This document shows, in pieces, positions 15,449 through 19,299 of a DNA stretch of 19,299 nucleotides (its first letter is position 1; the number at the start of each line of letters is the position of its first letter). The stretch covers positions 1 through 19,299 of the forward strand of contig JAAPAA010000297.1 of assembly GCA_012274165.1 (NCBI GenBank), written 5' to 3'. The notes under the pieces were generated by a model. The model had not been told where the DNA came from and ran no database searches. It was given only the letters and a program-made list of their open reading frames with translations. The position numbers and the translations under genes are program-made. Source of the stretch: Thiobacillaceae bacterium. GTDB taxonomy: Bacteria; Pseudomonadota; Gammaproteobacteria; Burkholderiales; Thiobacillaceae.

Positions 15449-15465
15449 TTGGCACGACCGCTGCA
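15449..15465 (+). promoter_or_regulatory. Sigma-54 (-24/-12) promoter of the pilin gene
   Basis: The sequence TTGGCACGACCGCTGCA has the invariant GG (15451-15452) and GC (15463-15464) spaced by exactly 10 bp and otherwise nearly matches the RpoN consensus TGGCACG-N4-TTGC. Transcription would begin near 15476, leaving a leader of about 50 nt before the pilin ATG. PilS/PilR with RpoN control of pilA is established in Pseudomonas and relatives. The 15264-15448 stretch upstream is free of genes and could hold the activator sites, but I could not assign them. Confidence 0.8.
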
Positions 15466-15512
15466 CGTTAATGTGCCAGACACAGCGGACGCGTGTTCAC
15501 ATTCATCAACTC

Positions 15513-15518
15513 AAGGAG
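15513..15518 (+). promoter_or_regulatory. Ribosome binding site of the pilin gene
   Basis: AAGGAG ends 7 nt before the ATG at 15526 and selects that start over an in-frame upstream TTG/GTG-type start near 15493, which would also give an unusually long prepilin leader. Confidence 0.75.
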
Positions 15519-15525
15519 CTTTAAA

Positions 15526-15993
15526 ATGGAAATGAAAATGATGGCGCGTAAAGCCCAACAAGGTTTCACCCTGATCGAATTGATGATCGTGGTGGCGATT
15601 ATCGGTATTCTGGCGGCGATTGCGATTCCTGCTTATCAAGATTACATCAAGAGGGCTGCGTACACTGAGGTTACTGGTGCCATGGCACCTTACAAATTGG
15701 CTGTTGAGGATGCTTTCCAAAATGGAACAGCACTCGCGAGTATGGATGCCGCCACTAACGGTGGCGCAGTAGCCGGTGGTATGCCAGCGACCCCTTCAAC
15801 TTCCTTGACAAAGGCGTTTAACTCCCTGGCCATTGCGGGTGGGACAATTACTGCAACGCCTAACGCCTATAAGGGTATTTTGGCAGCGGATACTTGCGTA
15901 TTGGCTCCCGCTGCAGAGGGCGCCGCTGGTAATCAACGATTGGTATGGACTTATTCTGGTGCTTGCTTAACTAAGGGTTATGTGAAAAATTAA
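15526..15993 (+). CDS. pilA: Type IV major pilin (PilA/PilE-like)
   Basis: The 155-residue prepilin has a 13-residue basic leader ending in glycine (ARKAQQG). The prepilin peptidase site comes next, before FTLIELMIVVAIIGILAAIA, with mature F1 and the essential E5. The hydrophobic N-terminal helix is followed by PAYQDYIKRAAYTEV, typical of type IVa pilins. C124 and C147 near the C-terminus can form the D-region disulfide loop, which bounds the variable surface. The body is Ala/Gly/Thr-rich. Sigma-54 promoter, Shine-Dalgarno and a strong terminator make this a single-gene transcript. Function is assembly into pili for twitching, adhesion or DNA uptake. No other pil gene is nearby. A minor pilin is possible, but the promoter type and size favour the major subunit. 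Confidence 0.92.
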   Translation: MEMKMMARKAQQGFTLIELMIVVAIIGILAAIAIPAYQDYIKRAAYTEVTGAMAPYKLAVEDAFQNGTALASMDAATNGGAVAGGMPATPSTSLTKAFNSLAIAGGTITATPNAYKGILAADTCVLAPAAEGAAGNQRLVWTYSGACLTKGYVKN

Positions 15994-16018
15994 CCAGCCC
16001 GCGTACGGTGCACGACAG

Positions 16019-16043
16019 AAGCCTCCTTCGGGAGGCTTTTTCT
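16019..16043 (+). terminator. Rho-independent terminator after the pilin gene
   Basis: A perfect 8-bp stem (AAGCCTCC with GGAGGCTT) closed by a stable TTCG tetraloop is followed by TTTCT. It starts 25 nt after the pilin stop and lies before the convergent antiporter gene. Confidence 0.92.
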
Positions 16044-16079
16044 ATGGTGGAGAACAAGGCTCAGGCAAAAGCGGTCAGA

Positions 16080-17309
16080 TCAGGCAGCGGACTGCTCGCG
16101 GCCATACCACCATTTCAGCAGGAAGGGCGGCGCAACGGTGGTGATCGCGATGACGATCAGCAGCGCGGCGTAGGTTTCAGCATCGAGGATTTTCTGGTTC
16201 AGGCCCAGTTGCGCGAAGATCAGGCCGACTTCGCCGCGCGGCACCATCGACAGGCCGATGGCGATCTGGCGGAAGCGGGTTTCGTTGATGAAAAACCCGG
16301 CGGCGATCTTGCCGATGAAGGCCACCGCGATCAGTGCGCCGCCCAGTTGCCAGACGCGCGGCGAGCTCCAGTCGACGGTGTTGAGATTGAGCGAGACGCC
16401 GACCATGACAAAGAACATTGGTGCAAAGGTGTGGATCAGCGGCCGCATCTGATCTTCCAGACGGTGCGCCATGTTGGGACTGGGGGCCAGCCAGCGGTCC
16501 AGCGCGGGTTGGCCGAGCCGTTGCATGAGATTGAAGCGGAAGTGCTGCGATAGCGCGATGCCTGCCGCGAATCCGCCCATGATGAGCGGCGCGCCGACCA
16601 GATGCGCCATCCAGGAAAACAGCAGGATCAGCGCCAGCGCCATGGTAATGAGCAGGCCGGGCGTGGTCGCGCGCTGGTCGTAATGGTCGATGATGCCGCC
16701 GACGAGTTTGGCGGCAAACGGCGACAGCAGCATGAACAGCACGATGAAGAGGCCCACCTGGCCGGTGGCGGCGAGCGACACTTCCTGCTGCACCGCGAAC
16801 TGATAGAGGAAGGCCAGCGCCAGCACGCCGAGAATGTCGTCCAGCACTGCTGCGCCAATCACGATCTGCGCCTCGTCCGCATGGCGTTTGCCGAGGTCGT
16901 CGAGCACGCGCACGGTGATGCCGATGCTGGTGGCGGTGAGGGTGCCGCCGATGAACAGCGAGACCAGATTGTTCAGCCCGAAGCCCCAGCGGCAGACCGC
17001 GTAGCCCAGCGCAAAGGGCAGGGTAAAGCCGACGATCGCCACCACGAGCGGCTTGATTCCCGATTTGGCGAGACGGAACAGATCGGTATCCATGCCCACT
17101 TCGAACAGCAGCAGAATGATGCCGATTTCCGCCAGCAGCGCCATCGTCGCGTCCGGTGTTACCCAGCCTAGCAACGAGGGGCCGATCAGCAGCCCTGCCA
17201 GCAGTTCGCCGATGACCGACGGCACGCCGTGGCGTCCTGCGATCTCGGAGAACAGGCGGGCCGCGATCAGGATGATCGCGAGCATGAGAAAAAACTGGTG
17301 GAGCTCCAT
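16080..17309 (-). CDS. Na+/H+ antiporter, CPA2 (NapA/KefB-like) family membrane protein
   Basis: A 409-residue integral membrane protein with about 12 hydrophobic segments over its whole length, belonging to the Na+/H+ exchanger (PF00999-type) family. Diagnostic motifs: GVPSVIGELLAGLLIGPS (28-45), the unwound-helix segment GTLTATSIGITVRVL (122-136), the paired aspartates AAVLDDILGVL (D157 and D158), K334 in the crossing helix, and MVPRGEVGLIFA (355-366). The DD pair is typical of electrogenic NapA-type exchangers. There is no C-terminal TrkA-N/RCK domain, so it is not a KefB/KefC potassium efflux protein of full length. It is transcribed towards the pilin gene and ends 37 bp from its terminator. 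The transported cation cannot be decided from the sequence. Confidence 0.88.
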   Translation of the reverse strand: MELHQFFLMLAIILIAARLFSEIAGRHGVPSVIGELLAGLLIGPSLLGWVTPDATMALLAEIGIILLLFEVGMDTDLFRLAKSGIKPLVVAIVGFTLPFALGYAVCRWGFGLNNLVSLFIGGTLTATSIGITVRVLDDLGKRHADEAQIVIGAAVLDDILGVLALAFLYQFAVQQEVSLAATGQVGLFIVLFMLLSPFAAKLVGGIIDHYDQRATTPGLLITMALALILLFSWMAHLVGAPLIMGGFAAGIALSQHFRFNLMQRLGQPALDRWLAPSPNMAHRLEDQMRPLIHTFAPMFFVMVGVSLNLNTVDWSSPRVWQLGGALIAVAFIGKIAAGFFINETRFRQIAIGLSMVPRGEVGLIFAQLGLNQKILDAETYAALLIVIAITTVAPPFLLKWWYGREQSAA

Positions 17310-17383
17310 GGAGTGAACGCCTGTTCAGTTAACGCTCAAGTTTAACCCGGCACATGCGGATGACGACGATGCACTGGCCGGAT

Positions 17384-17415
17384 GCAACACGAGCCGCAGG
17401 CGCGGCTCGTGTTGC
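17384..17415. terminator. Perfect 14-bp hairpin between the E2-E3 gene and the antiporter
   Basis: The arms at 17384-17397 and 17402-17415 are exact reverse complements with a 4-nt loop (AGGC). It lies 45 bp beyond the E3 stop on the minus strand and about 75 bp before the antiporter start. No T-tract follows in either direction, so it is either an atypical terminator for the E2-E3 gene or an mRNA-stabilising stem. Confidence 0.5.
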
Positions 17416-17431
17416 TGGGACGTTTCGATAT

Positions 17432-17477
17432 TTATTTCTTCGCCGTACGCCGCCAACCCTTATTTTTTCGCCGTGCG
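17432..17477. repeat. Degenerate 18-bp direct repeat, 28-bp period, at the E3 3' end
   Basis: The 18-mers at 17432-17449 and 17460-17477 differ at 2 positions. On the minus strand both read CGN-ACG-GCG-AAR-AAA-TAA and would encode RTAKK plus stop. The inner copy is the true end of the E3 gene. The outer copy lies downstream in a different frame (28 is not a multiple of 3). Confidence 0.7.
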
Positions 17478-19299
17478 GCGAAGGCGGTTGAGCAGTCGCC
17501 GCGCCAGCTCGCCGAACAATTCGGTCTGCGTGGGGTGCGGGAAGATGGCCTTGGCCACCTGGGTCAGCGTCATGTCACCGGCGACCATCATCACGCCGAT
17601 ACCGATCAGGGTGTCGGTGTGGTCGGCGAGGAAGTGCACGCCAATGATCCGCCCTGTCGCCTTGTCCGCCACCAGCTTGATCATGCCGTCGGTTTCGCCG
17701 GTGATCATCGCCTTGGCGTCGATGCTCATCGGCATCTTGGCTTCCACGGCGTCGATGCCCTTGGCCTTGGCCTGCGCCACGCTCAAGCCGACGAAACCGG
17801 CCTGCGGGCGCGAGAAGGTCACGCCGCAGTCCTTGTCCTGATCGTAGGCAGATGCATGACCCAGCAGGTTGTCGGCGGCAACGCGGCCCTGCGTGGCGGC
17901 GGTGTGCGCCAGCATGTAGCCGCCGATCACGTCGCCCACCGCGTAGATGTGCGGCACGCTGGTCTGGCCGCGCGCGTTGACCTTGATGGCCGCGCCGTCG
18001 AGCTCGACGCCGGCCTTGTCGATACCCAGCTTGCTGGTGTCGGGCCGCTTGCCGGTAGCCATCAGCACGATGTCGCAGTCAAAGGTGTGCGCTTCGCCTG
18101 CCGCATTTTTGTAGGCGACGCTCATCTTGCCCGGCGTACCGGTTGCGCCATCGATCGACGCGTTGGTGACGACGCTGATTTCCTTTTCCAGCAGGCCGAT
18201 CAGGGTCTTGCCGATTTCGTCCTCGATTTCGCCGAGGATGCGCTCGTTGCGCTCCAGCATGAGGATGTCGGTGCCAAAGTCGCGGAAGATCTGCGCCATC
18301 TCGACGCCGATGACGCCGCCGCCGATGATCGCCATTTTCTTCGGCGGTGCAGCGAGGTTCCAGATGGTGTCGGAGGTGACCACGCCGCCGCTCGCCAGAT
18401 TTTCGCGCGCGCCGGGAATCGGCGGCACGAAGGCGGGCGCGCCGGTGGCGATCACCGCTGCGCCGAAGCTGACGGTGTAGGCCTCGCCTTCGACCGGGGT
18501 GATTTTCAATGTGTGGGCGTCGACGAATTCGCCGAAGCCTTCGCGCACATCGATCTTCATGCCCTTGTCGGCTTTGAGCGCCATCTCGCCGCGGCTGCTC
18601 TGCACCCAGCGGCGGTGTTTTTCCACCTGCGCCCAATTGAGCGCCGGGGTCTGCGTGCCATCGACACCGATTTCAGCGTCGTGGCTGCGGTTGCGGATGA
18701 CGTCCGCCGCGGCACGCCAGGCCTTGGACGGGATGCAGCCGCGCCACAGGCATTCGCCGCCGGGGAAGGGTTCGTTGTTGACCATCATCACCTTGACGCC
18801 ATGGTCGGCCAGATCGCGTGCGCAATCCTCGCCGCCGGGGCCGCCGCCAACCACCACCACGGGGAAGTCCCAGTTGCCTTCGGGAATCGGCGAAACGGGC
18901 GCAGCATGGGTAGCGGACGTGGCAACCGTCTCGGCCGCCGTTCCCTGACCCCCGATCCCTGACCCCTGAATCCAGCTTTCCGGCGCTTCGATGGTCTGCT
19001 TCAATGCGCCCAGATACAGCGCCACATCCGCGCCGTTCAGCACGCGATGGTCGCAGGTGAGCGTGAACGGCGTGCCCTGCGGGCCGTTGGCGGCAATCGC
19101 CAGAATCGCGGCGATGCCTGGCGTGGGGATGGCGGTGAAGTGCGACACCCCCAGCATCCCCATGTTGGAAATGGTGAAAGTGGGGTTGGCGTATTCGGCC
19201 GGCGCGAGCTTGCGCACGCGGGCGCGCTCCACCAGGCCGCTCCAGTCGCCTTGCAGCGCGGCCAGGGATGTCTTTTCGATGCCGTGCAGGATGGGCGAC
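17460..19299 (-). CDS. lpdA: E2-E3 fusion: 2-oxoacid dehydrogenase acyltransferase C-terminus joined to dihydrolipoyl dehydrogenase (5' end beyond window)
   Basis: The visible 612 residues run off the right edge. The first 110 or so are the C-terminal part of an E2 acyltransferase catalytic domain: KTSLAALQGDWSGLVERAR, TFTISNMGMLGV, IPTPGIAAILAIA and TLTCDHRVLNGADVALYL. After an Ala/Pro/Gly-rich linker of about 35 residues comes a complete E3: FAD site VVVVGGGPGGEDCARDLADHG, redox pair CLWRGC in GGECLWRGCIPSK, NAD site MAIIGGGVIGVEMAQIF, second FAD motif HIYAVGDVIGG and C-terminal FPHPTQTE with the catalytic His-Glu. E3 reoxidises lipoamide with NAD+; E2 transfers the acyl group to CoA. The frame is open through the junction, and E3 has no ATG start near its own beginning, so a real fusion is likely. 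The substrate (pyruvate, 2-oxoglutarate or branched chain) cannot be decided here. Confidence 0.85.
   Translation of the reverse strand, partial: SPILHGIEKTSLAALQGDWSGLVERARVRKLAPAEYANPTFTISNMGMLGVSHFTAIPTPGIAAILAIAANGPQGTPFTLTCDHRVLNGADVALYLGALKQTIEAPESWIQGSGIGGQGTAAETVATSATHAAPVSPIPEGNWDFPVVVVGGGPGGEDCARDLADHGVKVMMVNNEPFPGGECLWRGCIPSKAWRAAADVIRNRSHDAEIGVDGTQTPALNWAQVEKHRRWVQSSRGEMALKADKGMKIDVREGFGEFVDAHTLKITPVEGEAYTVSFGAAVIATGAPAFVPPIPGARENLASGGVVTSDTIWNLAAPPKKMAIIGGGVIGVEMAQIFRDFGTDILMLERNERILGEIEDEIGKTLIGLLEKEISVVTNASIDGATGTPGKMSVAYKNAAGEAHTFDCDIVLMATGKRPDTSKLGIDKAGVELDGAAIKVNARGQTSVPHIYAVGDVIGGYMLAHTAATQGRVAADNLLGHASAYDQDKDCGVTFSRPQAGFVGLSVAQAKAKGIDAVEAKMPMSIDAKAMITGETDGMIKLVADKATGRIIGVHFLADHTDTLIGIGVMMVAGDMTLTQVAKAIFPHPTQTELFGELARRLLNRLRRTAKK
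18942..18969. repeat. Four tandem 7-bp units inside the E2-E3 junction
   Basis: Plus-strand units TCCCTGA, CCCCCGA, TCCCTGA and CCCCTGA lie end to end. Read on the minus strand they encode the start of the E2-E3 linker (IQGSGIGGQGT). The unit length is not a multiple of three, so each added or lost copy would shift the reading frame. Confidence 0.85.

Noticed and set aside
17382..18962. 526-codon plus-strand frame opposite the E3 gene
   Set aside because: It is the antisense of a dihydrolipoyl dehydrogenase with all its motifs; the product is His/Asp/Arg-rich and unlike a real protein.

Overview
The window looks like chromosomal DNA of a betaproteobacterium. The GC content is high, and the minus-strand order yicC-gmk-rpoZ-spoT-ridA-recG, followed by a kinase/phosphatase pair and rph-rdgB-hemW, is a layout familiar from Nitrosomonadales-type betaproteobacteria. 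The genus assignment is inference; no rRNA is present. No rRNA, tRNA, CRISPR array or complete insertion sequence was seen.

Region 1 (1-5196, minus strand) is a housekeeping and stringent-response operon: YicC endoribonuclease, guanylate kinase, RNA polymerase omega, the (p)ppGpp synthetase/hydrolase SpoT, the enamine deaminase RidA and the N-terminal third of RecG, which is cut by the window edge. Region 2 (5295-9702, plus strand) diverges from it across a 98-bp spacer holding a perfect palindrome. It encodes a soluble Ser/Thr kinase, a PP2C phosphatase, RNase PH, the ITP/XTP pyrophosphatase RdgB and the heme chaperone HemW.

Region 3 (9699-12944) is the most interesting metabolic locus. An EgtB-family protein with the look of selenoneine synthase (SenA) is divergent from a selenophosphate synthetase (SelD/SenC), and egtD (hercynine synthase) follows selD with no gap. 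Together these would supply hercynine, selenophosphate and the C-Se bond-forming enzyme for selenoneine. The selenosugar synthase SenB, known from described sen clusters, is not in the window.

Region 4 (12945-16043) is accessory in character and visibly less GC-rich in places. It has about 600 bp of unassignable, possibly decayed sequence, a lone endonuclease/exonuclease/phosphatase-fold protein, a FitAB/VapBC-type toxin-antitoxin pair with an inverted repeat in its leader, and a type IV pilin gene with a near-consensus sigma-54 promoter and a strong intrinsic terminator.

Region 5 (16080-19299, minus strand) holds a CPA2-type Na+/H+ antiporter and, running off the right edge, an unusual fusion of a 2-oxoacid dehydrogenase acyltransferase (E2) to a dihydrolipoyl dehydrogenase (E3). 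The E2-E3 junction is encoded by four tandem 7-bp units, so loss or gain of one unit would shift the frame. The E3 3' end is also duplicated out of frame just past its stop codon.
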